Assembly (NCBI GenBank): GCA_963930775.1
Contig: OZ005695.1
Location: 1,488,001 to 1,552,000 of the forward strand
Length of the DNA: 64,000 nucleotides
From: Cliona cf. orientalis
Lineage: Eukaryota > Porifera > Demospongiae > Clionaida > Clionaidae
Direction: 5' to 3'
A program made the translations under genes and the position numbers. The notes under the pieces were generated by a model. That model was not told where the DNA came from, searched no databases, and saw nothing but the letters and a program-made list of their open reading frames with translations. Below, piece after piece: positions 33,436-45,475 of this stretch (position 1 is the stretch's first letter; every line of letters begins with the position of its first letter).

Positions 33436-34038
33436 CGCAGCCCACTGGCATGTAGCTAGCTAGCTAGCTAGAGAGCAAGACATTAATGAATAATGATATT
33501 AGCAAATGCTTCTATAATGCTCTATTTTAATGTGATTATGACATTGTGACACTGATAAGACACCATTATACAAATATAATGATATAGATCTGGCCACATA
33601 GTAGCAATAGCATAATAAAGATTATAGCTACACCTGCTGCATAATTACTACAACATGCACATGAGATTACTAAATTTCCGGTATAGTATTAATAATTATG
33701 CTTTATGCATCCACCTGTGCAGTCATTATCATGGTAGCTACTGAATTCTATATATAGTATGCACGGCATTGTTAACCAGCCACCCCCGTTGCACCTTCCA
33801 TGCAAAATCTCTGGATCAGCACCTGATGAGTATTCAAAGTAGATGTTTAACAGATTCACAAGCACTTAATATCAATTAAGTTTAATTGAGATGATATTAG
33901 AACAATTCCATGAAAATTATGGAGGAGGTATACCACTATCGCTACTTATAATACACGAAATATTTATGCATACTAGCTGTACTGTATTAATTTTGTCTGT
34001 ACATAATGCATACAAAGATATATATGCAGAATCTGATG

Positions 34039-35635
34039 TTAGCCAAAAATACTGAGGAGTATACTTAAGAAGTGAAGCAGGAAAAGAATACCACACTTTG
34101 ATAAGGGTTGCCCTGCTTTAGATGTCGGGTTTTGTGCTGTTGTTGTGGGCAGCACACAGTCTTCTGGTTCAGTATAATTTAGCAATTGCTGCAGATACCA
34201 TGCGCCATGCATGATTATTCAATAACTATCAATATAATATATGTGGTTCACTAAAATATATTAAAAAATCTTACCAGTTCAGTGACCTTAGAAGTTGTAA
34301 ACACTATCTGGAATTGTTGGACAGCAGTAAACCTGCATAATTATGTGAAGCCATGGCATCAGCATAAAGTGTAGCTAATTAGCATCAATATCATGTCTGA
34401 CATGTAGGAATAAGGGTACTAGAAGTATAGTAATAGTTAGACACTGTTTAGAGGTTTCTACGTGATTTAGAAGACCGAAGGGCTCTGTGTGGAATCCCAA
34501 GAAAAGCGAGGGTTCTATTGAGCCCTGTATGAGGTCTTCTAACAGTGTCTAACTATTAATAATTATATTATTATCATTACCAAATCCTCAGATTGCCCAA
34601 GCCACAAGTAGAGCAGTCGGGTGCTTGCCAGTAGAGTTGCAGTATACCAGCATTGTCCACTGTGGTTGGATGGGTGGCTGAGTTCTACATACATTAGAAT
34701 TATTATCATTTCCAGTCATGGCAAATCTTTCCTCAAGAATAATGGAACTCCTTGTAATATTGGCCATGGAGCAGGGTATACGTAGAATCCCAATATATTA
34801 GAGTAGCTAATCTCTGAACTATCACTCCTAAAAAGACCCGCTTAATAAGCCTCGTCAACTTGAACTAGCTACTTACTGGTTGAGAGTCTGTGTCAGATAT
34901 GCTCCGATTACAGCTCAGAATCTTATAGTTCACTTGAGTAGCAGGACTTCTCGCTGTTACAACAGTGGGATCAAGAAATGTTCCAATGATTTCAGATGAA
35001 TTGTCAGTTCCATTCCGAGCCTGGATCAAAAACCCTTCTGGATCATTGAGAGTATTTGCCAGTTCAACTGTAAACAAATTATTGCAGCTGTATAATATTA
35101 TAGCAGCTAATAGTTTATCACACTTGAGCACTGGGTTGACACCATGCCAACTCTTCACTGAATATCAAACACTGCATGCTACAGTGCAGTATCGACATCA
35201 TTATAACATGTAGTCAGTGAATAATTATTATGAATTTGAGCAAATCCCAAACCTATAAGGGGGTATACGTACCATGATCTGATTCTCTTTACCTGCTCAA
35301 CAAAAGGCAGAACCATGTGCCTATAGCCTTGAGAATTAGGGCGGCATGATACTCCCCAGGCCCTTCTACTAACTTTGCTTACTTCCATAAATTCTTCCAC
35401 ACTGATAAGTGTTTGTTGTTTCATTGCCCAGTTCCAATGTGGCATTTTCCACCACCTCCCTGATCCTCAAGAAGAATGGGCAGGATGGTGGCTCACAGTC
35501 AAATGATTCAGTACCCTCTCCATGATCGATGCTGTGATCGTAGCACGAGTTCTCTCTTGCTCCATCACGGTAGGCAAGTACTAAGGGAGAGATCTCACAG
35601 AGGAGGAAAAGCAGTACTATCAGCTTCTGAATCAT
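34039..35635 (-). CDS. R10: Reeler-like surface protein with GPI-type tail
   Basis: Exons in reading order are 35635-35383, 35067-34877, 34684-34581, 34332-34275 and 34188-34039, giving 251 residues. The signal peptide is MIQKLIVLLFLLCEISPLVLA. The ectodomain shows YRDGARENSCYDHSI, CPFFLRIREV, YQCGRIYGIELAN, GFLIQARNGT, IIGTFLDP, YKILSCNRS, NSATHPTT, LYWQAPDCSTCGLG and WFTAVQQFQIVFTT. A short Thr-containing stalk leads to a C-terminal stretch CGILFLLHFLSILLSIFG with no residues after it, which fits a GPI signal. The first four exons correspond to those of R9; only the 3' end differs in kind. It duplicates R11. Confidence 0.78.
34428..34558. repeat. Short palindromic element in R10 intron 3
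   Basis: Outer arms TAGTTAGACACTGTT and AACAGTGTCTAACTA and inner arms AGAAGACC...GGGCTC and GAGCCC...GGTCTTCT make a long hairpin. A related copy is in a RINT1 intron at about 52868-53005. Confidence 0.6.
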
Positions 35636-36902
35636 TGTGTTCCAAGCCTATATGTACATGTATAGGGCTGGGTATACATACACGTACATGCATTAGCTAT
35701 AGAAAATATTGGCAAAACATGTAATATAAGAGCTGTGATTATCATAACTAAGTCAAAGAGTCTTGTTTATCATGAAAATTTGTTATTACAAAACATCTTT
35801 CTGAACAGCGCATGTGACACTGCATGTACGTGAATGCATATTTAATATTGTAAGCTCCTTACTATATTAGTATATTGCCCATGCATGCACCTAAACCATG
35901 CAGCAAGCCGAGCTCAACTGATTTACATGGTTCTAGCATGAACAGATACCTCACCAGTGAGATTTATTTTGTGACTATCCTCATAGCCGAAGTCAAGGTA
36001 ATCGGCTTCCATTTAATAGGCATATACACCCCACTTGAGGAGTGATGATTATAGGGGGCTTTTTTTGAACAATAATTTAACGAGTTTCTTTCAAGGTCCT
36101 TTTGGCAATTTAATTGGTTCTTATAGGCCTCTTTTGGCGATTTTAATTAATCTTTTCTATTAAAAAGGTTCCCTATAAGGGGTCAAGCAACCACTTGTTA
36201 AATTCCAGAGGGTAAATTTAATTGATCCTAGGGGATTCAACTGTCCAAATTAATCATTCTTAGGGGGCAAACGAGTTAATTAGTTCCTGGGGGGTCATTT
36301 CACAATTTGCTCCTCAATAGGGGTATTTGCTTATAAAATTAATGGAAAAGCCCAATAAGTAAACGCAGATTCAGTGATCAAAACAAAGATCAAAACCACG
36401 AAACTCCCTGCGTGTCACTTCACATGATACGGCCTAAAGGACGTACCGGGCCACAACAAATCTCTTTCTATTTAATACAAAAGCTAGTTCCATAATGAAT
36501 ATTATTTTTACGACCTACCTCTAGTGAACGTCTCGGCACGTTGGGCTAGGGTGTCAGATTAACGTGGGAATGCGCGCACCAGCCTCAACTTTAATAATCA
36601 AAGATGCACGACGCAAGCCTTTAATAGTTAATAATGGGTATGCATACTGATGATGGGAAGCTTGTAACTTAAGGCCTACCTTTTGATCAGTATCCTTGCT
36701 GTTGCATATGATGATCCGCGAATGAGAGTTCGATCTTCTAGTGGTAAAAGGATGTGGCCTAATGCGCGCGTATACGCGGTACGCGTGCCTACTCGTATTA
36801 TAGTAGGTAAAGGTCGTCAGAGCCAATAGTCACTCATCGGTTTCATTCTCCATAGCATACCGTACCGATCTCATGATACTAAGTTCTCTTCCCTATGCTG
36901 AA
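35636..36902. other. R10 upstream region, duplicated upstream of R11
   Basis: No gene. The block 35937-36540 (for example GAACAGATACCTCACCAGTG, CACATGATACGGCCTAAAGG) recurs at about 39660-40470. From about 36556 the next repeat unit begins. Confidence 0.55.
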
Positions 36903-36959
36903 GGTGCTCTGATGATGTATGGCTGCACTGGCTGTGGTGATCAAGATTGCTCTGTATAG
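36903..36959 (+). pseudogene. Second relic of an R7/R8-type terminal exon
   Basis: The string CTGCACTGGCTGTGGTGATC continues AAGATTGCTCTGTATAG, matching the R8 last exon, with the 5' part of the exon deleted and the frame broken. It is the tandem-duplicate partner of 33381-33435. Confidence 0.6.
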
Positions 36960-37521
36960 CGCAGCCCACTGGTATGTAGCTAGAGCAGGATATTATTTAA
37001 TATATTAATAATGAACAATAATAATAATGCTCTATTGTAATGTGATTATGACATTGCAACACTGATAAGACACCACTATACAAACATAATATTATATTCT
37101 GGCCACATAGTATATTGCACCGGGTAGGCTACACTTGCTGCACAATTACTACAACATGCTGTCGTTGAGATTACTAAATTTCCAGTATGGTGTACGCTTT
37201 ATGCATCCACCTGTGCAGCATTCTAGACATTTTAACAGATTCACAATTAAAGTACACAGAATTAAACCATTGATATTAATAGCACTTAGGTAATAATATG
37301 AAATTTTAGTCGTGAGACAACATAATTCTGTGCTCATGATTCATGAAAATTATGGACTATGCAGTTATACTTTGTACCGCTACTTATGGTAATTATTATA
37401 ACATGTAATATTGTAGACATGTGCATACTATCTAATATTGTAACAGCAATAATATTCACGACATAGCTTATTTATCTGTACATAATACTATGAAGGTATA
37501 CATACACTGACTCGGTAGTTG

Positions 37522-38875
37522 TTAGCCAAAAATAAGGAGTACACTTATTATGAAGTGAAACAGAAAGAGAACACCACACTTTGATAAGGACTGCGCTGCT
37601 TTAGATGTCGGAAGATTTGGTTCTACGTTTATCCTTATTGTTGACATTAATGAAGGTAGCATGGTAGTTGTAGATAGCGTGATGGTTGTAGGTGGCAACG
37701 TGGTTGCAGTACAATTTTCTGGTTCAGTGTAATTACTCAATTGCTGCAGGGAGATTATTTCCATGCATGATCTGTCAATAGTACATGATTATGAACTACA
37801 AAAAAAGATCTTACATACCAGTTCAGTAACCTTGGAAGTGGTGAATACTATCTGTAATTGTTGGACAGCTGTAAACCTATAATGATGATTCAGTGATGAC
37901 TAGCGATATTATGCATGCACACGCATCACAAAATAATTACCAAATCCTCAGGTCACCCAAGCCACAAGTAGAGCAGTCAGGTGCTTGCCAGTAGAGTTGA
38001 AGTACCTCAGCCATGTCCACTGTCATCGGATGGGTGGCTGAGTTCTACGTATGTTAAAACATTACAATGAGACCTGGCCAAATACTTCTTTAAGGATAAT
38101 GGAACTATAACATTGTATAATTGGCCATGGAGCAGGGTATATAGAGTGGCTAGTCTCTTAACTATCACACCTAAATACAACCACTATACTGATAAATAAG
38201 CCTATTATAGCCAACTTAAACTACTTACTGGTTGAGAGTCTGTGTCAAATATGCTCCGATTACAGCTCAGAATCTTATAGTTCACTTGAGGAGCAGTATC
38301 CCCCACTGTTAAAATGTCTCTTACTACAACGGGATCAAGAAATGTTCCGATGATTTCAGATGAAATATTAATTCCATTCCGAGCCTGGATCAGAAATCCC
38401 TCCGGATCATTGAGACTGTTTGCCAGTTCAACTATAAATATAAAATAGCATAATATTGTATAGCAGCTAAAATATAGTTTGTCACACGTGGGCACTGGGT
38501 TGACATCAACTCTTTACTGATTATCAAACACTGTTGCAGTGCTAATGCTCATGCAGGTGTCCCAGTAAAAGGCAGAGCCATGTCTTGAGAACTAGAACTA
38601 GGGGTGGCATGATAGCTAACTATAGACTCACTTCCATATATTCTTCCACACTGATAAGTGTTTGTTGTTTCATTGTCCAGTTGCAGTGTGGTATCATCCA
38701 TCACCTTCCTGATCCTCAAGAAGAATGGGCAGGATGGTGGGACACAGGGGAATGTTTCAGTACCAGATTCATGATCGATGCTGTGATCGTAGCATGAGTT
38801 CTCTCTTGCTCCATCGCGATAGGCAAGTACTAAGGGAGAAATCTCACAGAGGAGGAAAAGCACTACCAGTTTCAT
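37522..38875 (-). CDS. R11: Reeler-like surface protein with Thr-rich stalk and GPI-type tail
   Basis: Exons in reading order are 38875-38632, 38431-38229, 38044-37941, 37876-37819 and 37743-37522, giving 276 residues. The signal peptide is MKLVVLFLLCEISPLVLA. The ectodomain matches R10 (YRDGARENSCYDHSI, CPFFLRIRKV, YQCGRIYG, GFLIQARNGI, IIGTFLDP, NSATHPMT, LYWQAPDCSTCGLG, FTAVQQLQIVF). Exon 2 is 12 bases longer than in R10. Exon 5 extends the stalk with a mucin-like run (LPPTTITLSTTTMLP) before the tail CGVLFLFHFIISVLLIFG. The stalk is 24 residues longer than in R10, the clearest length difference between the two copies. Confidence 0.78.
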
Positions 38876-41103
38876 TGTGCTCCAAGCCTACATGTATATA
38901 GGGCTGGGTATAATAATACACATAATGTATTATGTGCATGCAAATTAAACTCTGATGACAAAACATGGCCGTGATTATCATAACTAAGCCTTGTTTATCA
39001 TGAAAGTTTGCTGTTATAGCTTTTATGAATAGATACAGAAATCTTTATTTATGAAGAGTGCATGTGACACTGCTGCATATTGTAAGCTATCCATAAGACT
39101 TAGTAGGCATAATACAAATTAAAGTGTATACATGCATTTACACACAATGTCATAATATTAACTTAAGCTAGCTTAAAACTCCATGCATGCAATCAAGCAC
39201 ATGCATCCATGATCACATTTGAAGATAGTATATAGTCAGCTAACATAAACAGTTTAATATTATATGCACGCTGATCCTAAAAAGGTGGCTTTTCAGAATA
39301 TTATGAATGTTTTTAATAGATCAGTGAATGGATCATTGGTATTTCAGGTGATGCATGGTATTTCGGGCTGCATAGCTACAATAATATTATTCATGATCCA
39401 TGCACCATGGTATTTTACTATTATCCATAATAATAATACTACACAAGCGTAGGCAGTGGCTCTCAAGTGAGTATCGGTTTACATAGGGATACTGCCGCCT
39501 CTGTCTCCCCTACTGACTCTGTCGCTAGATAACCACCCAATTGCAATCTCTTCATAAATGCTGAACATCATAATAAGTAGCTAATACGAGCGCTTTAGAG
39601 CCATACCCATGGATGCACCTAAACCAGTAGGCCAAAGGGATTCTGCTCTGTCAACTGATTTACATGGTTCTAGCGTGAACAGATACCTTACCAGTGAGGT
39701 TTATTTCATGATTATCCTCATAGCCGAAGCCAAGGTAGCTAATCGGCTCGAAAAACTCAGTGACAGACTTGCTGCCACCACCCCTCCCCCCAAACCCCAC
39801 CCCTTGACGGAAGCTACCCTGAGGATTTTCATACACTTGGAACTTGTGAACTTGAAAATGCACACGAGAAAAATAGGTGCTGAACCCGGGCTATATCGCA
39901 ACTATACCTATAAATAAATGGGCTCTTCCATTTAATAGGCATACACCCCACTTTGAGGAGTGATAATTACATCCTGAGGGGGCGTTTTTAAACAATAATT
40001 TAACAAGTTTCCAGGGTCCTTTTGGCAATTTATAGGCCTCTTATCTTGAGGGGCATTTTCTATTAAAAGGTTCCCTATACAGGTTTGGGAGGGGTCAAGC
40101 AACCACTTGTTAATTCCAGAGGGTAAATTTAAATGATCCTAGGGGATTCAACTGTCCAAATTATAATTAATTATTCTTGGGGGGCAAAAACGAGATAATT
40201 CTAGTAGTTTCTGGTGGAGGGGGGGTCATTTCACAATTTCCTCCTCAATAGGGATACTAGATTTGCTTACAAAATTAATGGAAAAGCCCAATAAGTAGCT
40301 AAATGCAGATTCAGTGATCAAAACCACGAACTTGACTGCCCGCGTGTCACTTCACATGATACGGCCTAAAGGACGTACCGGGCCACAATAAATCTCTTTC
40401 TATTTAATACAAAAGCTAGCTCCATAATGAATATTATTTTTACGACCTTACCTCCAGTGAACGTCTCTGGGCTGTACTGTGGATCTACGCGTACGCCGTC
40501 AGCTAATCAGTGACCCTACGACGCATGCGTATACTACCAAGGGCTTACTCCCACACTATGCATTAATTTACCGGTATGTATACAAGATTCTCTTCCAGAC
40601 CAAATTGATCACTAGAGCGCATGAAATTTATTCATGATATTAAAAGAGAGGAAGAGCATGTAACTTGATCTCAACCAAGAAAAGGAACACTCGAGAGTAT
40701 ACAATGTCATACAAAGTTTATTTATCTGCATGTACGTTGTACTATGTTTATCATTGCTAGACAGATGCTTGGATAATTTAATATACTGTATTTTGTCATG
40801 GTCAGACGTTCTCGACTATTAGTATTACGTTCAGTATCAGCAGAGCACAATGCCGGTATTTAATAGAATTCCATGCCAATATTTTGGCAAGTACAAATGC
40901 GGGATCCGGAATTAAATTTTGCTATAGTAATGATTGCTATACATAGTAGCTACAACAATCATGAACTTGGTACATAATTATAATAACAATATTATTATTA
41001 TAATACACTTGTATTCCAATTATTCAGAGGCAACAATAAAAATACTGACATAATACTGATATCATTAGCTAACTATCAATTTCACAATTCTACGCAGACA
41101 CTA
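38876..41103. other. R11 upstream region and R12 downstream region
   Basis: No gene seen. The block 39660-40470 is the second copy of the repeat upstream of R10. The open frames around 39609-39917 fall in this duplicated non-coding DNA and are not shared as proteins by the other copy. Confidence 0.5.
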
Positions 41104-43518
41104 TTAAGCAACCTTTTCTACACTGTGTCCATTACTCTCTGAGTCATTTTTTGAAGTGAGTGTAATATCTTTTTCAGGTTCCACATTCCATAGTCTTGAT
41201 ATACGATTTTTTTTCTTGTTATTATCACCTCTACAATAATGAAATCAAAGATGTATGCGACGAAATTAATAATAATATAAATAATTGATTACTAAGTGGC
41301 AGTAACAAACTTACTTGCCCATTTTATTAACAGTACAGCAGAGACATACGACAAATACGATAGTAAGAATAATAAGAGCTATTGCTCCCACGGCAACTCC
41401 AACAGAAAGACCTATTATTTCTCTAGTACTCAATGCTGGTTCCACCATACCTGGAGGGAGAATTCAAAGTGCATATAAACATAATATCATAGGTCATCTT
41501 GGCTTATAAAGGAGGGATACATTTCTAATCAAGTAACTGGTTACCCTTAGGGTCTGTCGTTGTGGGCTGCGTCATTGTTGTGGGCGGGGCAGTTGTTGTG
41601 GGCGGGATAGTTGTTGTGGGAATACACTCTTCCGGCTCAATGTAATTTTGCAATCGCTGGAGAAACGGATTGATGATAATTACTGTCAATATGCAATAGC
41701 TGCACGGATGAGCTGTAAGCTACTTATAATATAGTTACGTACCAGTTCAGTAACCTTGGAAGTGGTGAACACTATCTGTAACTGTTGGACAGCTGTAAAC
41801 CTATTAGGTGAAGATTGATAGAATGATGATTTCAGTAACAGTACAGATCTATATAGATGGCATGTACAGCTAATAATTGAATTCGAATCATCATCAAATG
41901 AACACTAATAAGCTATAATAATTATTATAATATTATATAAATTGACAATTGAGTGGGTGTGGCCACAATAGCAAAATTAATAAGCATTCATTCAGGGCAG
42001 AAGCATAAGATTGTGTCAGCTTGGTTCTACAGCACCATGGCCACTTCTTTGCTGATGGTTCCAAGTGAATCCTCCATTATTTAGGATGGCATGTGAGGTA
42101 TCATTTTGGAATTAATAAAAGCCTTGATTAGTAGCCGCACTCCAATTAATGGTAGCCACGGCTACTATTAATTATGGTATACTGTTAGCATGAGATTTAA
42201 TGCACACACATCACATAATAATTATATAATTATTACCAAATCCTCAGGTCACCCAAGCCACAAGTAGAGCAGTCAGGTGCTTGCCAGTAGAGTTGAAGTA
42301 CCTCAGCATTGTCCACTGTCATCGGATGAGTGGCTGAGTTCTAGAATAAATAATGACACCTTGTAGTTATATACTTTATCACCAAAGTGTTATACTTATT
42401 GAAATTATGAAAGCATGCTTGTAGTATATACGAAGTCCAATTTTGATTAGCAGGGTGCTACGAGAGAGAAGATTAAATTTTATGATGCATACACACTCAC
42501 TGGTAATGGATCATTTGATTCCATATCAAATATACTCTGATTACAGCTCAGAATCTTATAGTTCACTTCAGCAGAAGGATTCTTCGCTCTTACAACAGCA
42601 GGATCGAGGAATGTTCCAATGATTTCAGATGAAGTATCATTTCCATTCCGAGCCTGGATCAGAAATCCCTCCGGATCATTGAGAGTGTTTGCCAGTTCAA
42701 CTGTAAAGAAATGGCAGCTACTTAATAATCAATCAAAGGATGAATAAAAAAATTTTGGCCTACTATACACATGCACACAAAATCTATTTCATGTACAATG
42801 CCTCTGGCTGCATCATGTAAAACTCTTTATGTACTCTCCAGGGGCGTAGCCAGGATTTATAGAAAGGGGGAGGGGTTGAGGATAAAAAAGGAGCTAGTGT
42901 GTGCAAAGCACACAAAAGATTTTTTCGTTGACCATGCCTACTAATTATGTCACGTACCATTGTTAATTGATAGTTATTAGCTAATGCAACTTCAGTCAAT
43001 CACGCCCAGCGTTTGACCTTTTGAACTCTCGTATCTCAGAGTGGTGGCTGCCTAGCCTAAGCACTTAGCAGCTACGTGTCTAAATGAGCTTAAAATAGTA
43101 ACTTATCCTTGTAAACTTTATAGTTTGTCATGCAGCTTCAGCTTATCAGGCCAAGCTATTATATATCCATAGACAGTGGGCCCACCCACTAACCCCACTT
43201 TGGGAAGACAAAGGGGCCCGGGGGCTTGAAGCCCTATGCTAGCTACGCCCCTGCTCTCTTACTTCCATAGATTTGTCCACACTGATAAGTGTTTGTCGTG
43301 TCGTTGTACAGTTCCAATGTGCTATTATCCATCACCTCCCTGATCCTCAAGAAGAATGGGCAGGATGGTGGGACACAGTCGAATGTTTCAGTACCAGCTC
43401 CATGATCGATGCTGTGATCGTAGCACGAGTTCTCTCTCGCTCCATCACGATAGGCAAATGAGTTGGTGGTAATAGTGGATAGCAGTAAGGACACCACTAT
43501 TAGACACTCCTGGACCAT
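41104..43518 (-). CDS. R12: Reeler-like receptor with transmembrane helix and cytoplasmic tail
   Basis: Exons in reading order are 43518-43263, 42700-42501, 42340-42237, 41800-41743, 41656-41545, 41450-41315 and 41230-41104, giving 330 residues. The ATG at 43518 gives a clean signal peptide (MVQECLIVVSLLLSTITTNS FA); an in-frame ATG at 43539 adds seven residues. The ectodomain repeats the R9 to R11 pattern (YRDGARENSCYDHSI, GFLIQARNG, IIGTFLDP, NSATHPMT, LYWQAPDCSTCGLG). The stalk has a Pro/Thr repeat (PTTTIPPTTTAPPTT). A helix spans about 255-281, followed by CCTVNKMGK and a basic, Ser-rich tail of about 48 residues without tyrosine. Intron 1 carries a 415-bp transposon. It is the second signalling-type copy and bounds the array. 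Confidence 0.77.
42834..43258. mobile_element. hAT-like non-autonomous element in R12 intron 1
   Basis: The element 42839-43253 starts CAGGGGCGTAGC and ends GCTACGCCCCTG, a perfect 12-base inverted repeat. CTCTC flanks both sides (42834-42838, 43254-43258), and the same site in R9 is uninterrupted. These termini recall hAT-type miniature elements, but the apparent 5-base duplication is shorter than the usual 8, so the class is uncertain. Confidence 0.6.
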
Positions 43519-43539
43519 TGCTCTTTTCAAAAAAAACAA

Positions 43540-45169
43540 AACCTGTATATATGCCAGTGTGCAGTAGTATGATTATAGTTAGACATACTGATACAATACT
43601 AGTATATACTTGGACTTTGGAGGAGGGGCTGGGAAAAGGATTCATGGAACCATACAAGCACTCTGTCTTATCTCATTCTCTAATTCATAATACATACCTA
43701 ATACCCAAATAAGGAAGGTTAGGTGGGCAGGACCTGAGGTACACCCCTCATAACACAATATCAGAATTCATGAACTATGTAATGCAATGTGCTTATGTAC
43801 ACAAGATACTGGTGGTGGAATGTAATGTCAGGAGTGATGGTCAGTGACGACCTTTACCCGATTTGATCAAAATAGGATATTGGCACCTGCTTGTATTGTA
43901 TGGTTCTACCATGCAATCTACCCATACTTTCTGCCGCCAGCTTGTGTGATGGTTCTCCTTGGAAAAATGAACTGGCTAGCAATGGTGCGGATTATAGAGA
44001 GGGCCGTGGGTAACACTGTTTTTTGATGCTCCAAATGTGACAATTAATTTTAAACACAGATATGTGCTTAGAATAATAATAATATTATTACGCACATAAT
44101 AATCTTTCCACAGTGCAAAATTATGCAAAATTATATTTTGCAGATGTACATAGCATAGCTTGGGGGTGTAGTCTTGTGCCCAGCCTCTTATCACATGCGA
44201 AAAAAGGCTGGACACGAGACGGGGGTTTGGGGGGGGGGGGGGGGGGGGGGACAGCGACTCCGGCTCAAAAGTCTGAACTGACACTAGCTATAGTTATATA
44301 CTACTATGCTGAAAATAACACTATTTCAATAGTACACACATATACAGCACCCATGGTGCAGATATGTATATAACACGAGTCCTTTTCCGAGGTTTAATTA
44401 ATAATAATGTATCACCACGAGCCTATGAGATTTTAGCCTTGCTGCATATTAACAATTGTGTACTGAAAGTGACAGGACTCTACATCACATGCATGTAGCT
44501 AGTTTACAGTGTACGATTAAAATTTGGGCAAATCAGTAAACTGGCCAGAGTCCCAAATCAATCAATCTTGTAAGGCTATACCGATAACATACATGCAGGC
44601 ACTAATGAAGTCTCCTAACGTAAATAGGCCTTGACAACAATGCATGAATATTGAACCGTGATAGCTCAATTCACGGATTGATCAACCATCATACATGATA
44701 TTGAATACAAGAATCAGTCGGTGAACGTGCCAGCTGGGACTGCGCAGCGATACGCCGTCGTGTTTGATGCGCGTGCGATAATAAATAAGCTTTTGGACAA
44801 GACACGCGTGATTGAAACACATGTTGAAAGCTGCCACATTGAAGTAGACTTTTGTCTTTCAATAGTTTAGCCCACGTATCTCCCAGCAGTACTATATACG
44901 TCTAAAATTACGATATGAATAGAATTAAGATACATACCTGCTTATAAAAGTTGATGATTCCCCAAGGAGCTAGAGGCATGCAGAGGAGAGTCTTTAATAC
45001 TGAGTGGATTTACCACCATGGGTAATAACGTAAGCGTATAATGTTACCTATACCTGCACAAACATACGTCTGCGCAATATATATTATCGCGCACGCGAAT
45101 TATTACAGAATCCATAGCATAATTAAAATTTTGGCAGAAATAAAAAAAAAAGGTTGTCCAGTTTTTATA
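43540..45169. other. DNA between R12 and SPT2
   Basis: No gene. The hairpin word GTGACGACCTTTACCCG is at about 43845. A run of 22 G residues lies at 44229-44250, following GGGGGTTT, with strong quadruplex potential on the + strand. The rest is AT-rich. Confidence 0.45.
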
Positions 45170-45417
45170 TCATCTGAATGTCAGTTTGCTCTGTTTTAAT
45201 CGGGATTTATCTACGGAGAGTTTTCCGGTGCTTTTTCCTTTCTTCTTTGACAGCTGCTGTTGCTCTCTGCGAATGTCCTCTTCATCCTCTTGACGACCTA
45301 TGCGAGCGCTGGGGGGGATGGGATGGGATACAGATATAACAGTATCTGTCCATCATGCACTACCATTTGCCTCTCTCTCTCCTTCTCCCTCCCTCCCTCT
45401 CTCTCTCTCTCCCTCTT

Positions 45418-45475
<58 letters not shown>

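Noticed and set aside
39609..39917. 102-codon frame upstream of R11
   Set aside because: It lies in the duplicated non-coding block, and the copy upstream of R10 does not keep the frame.
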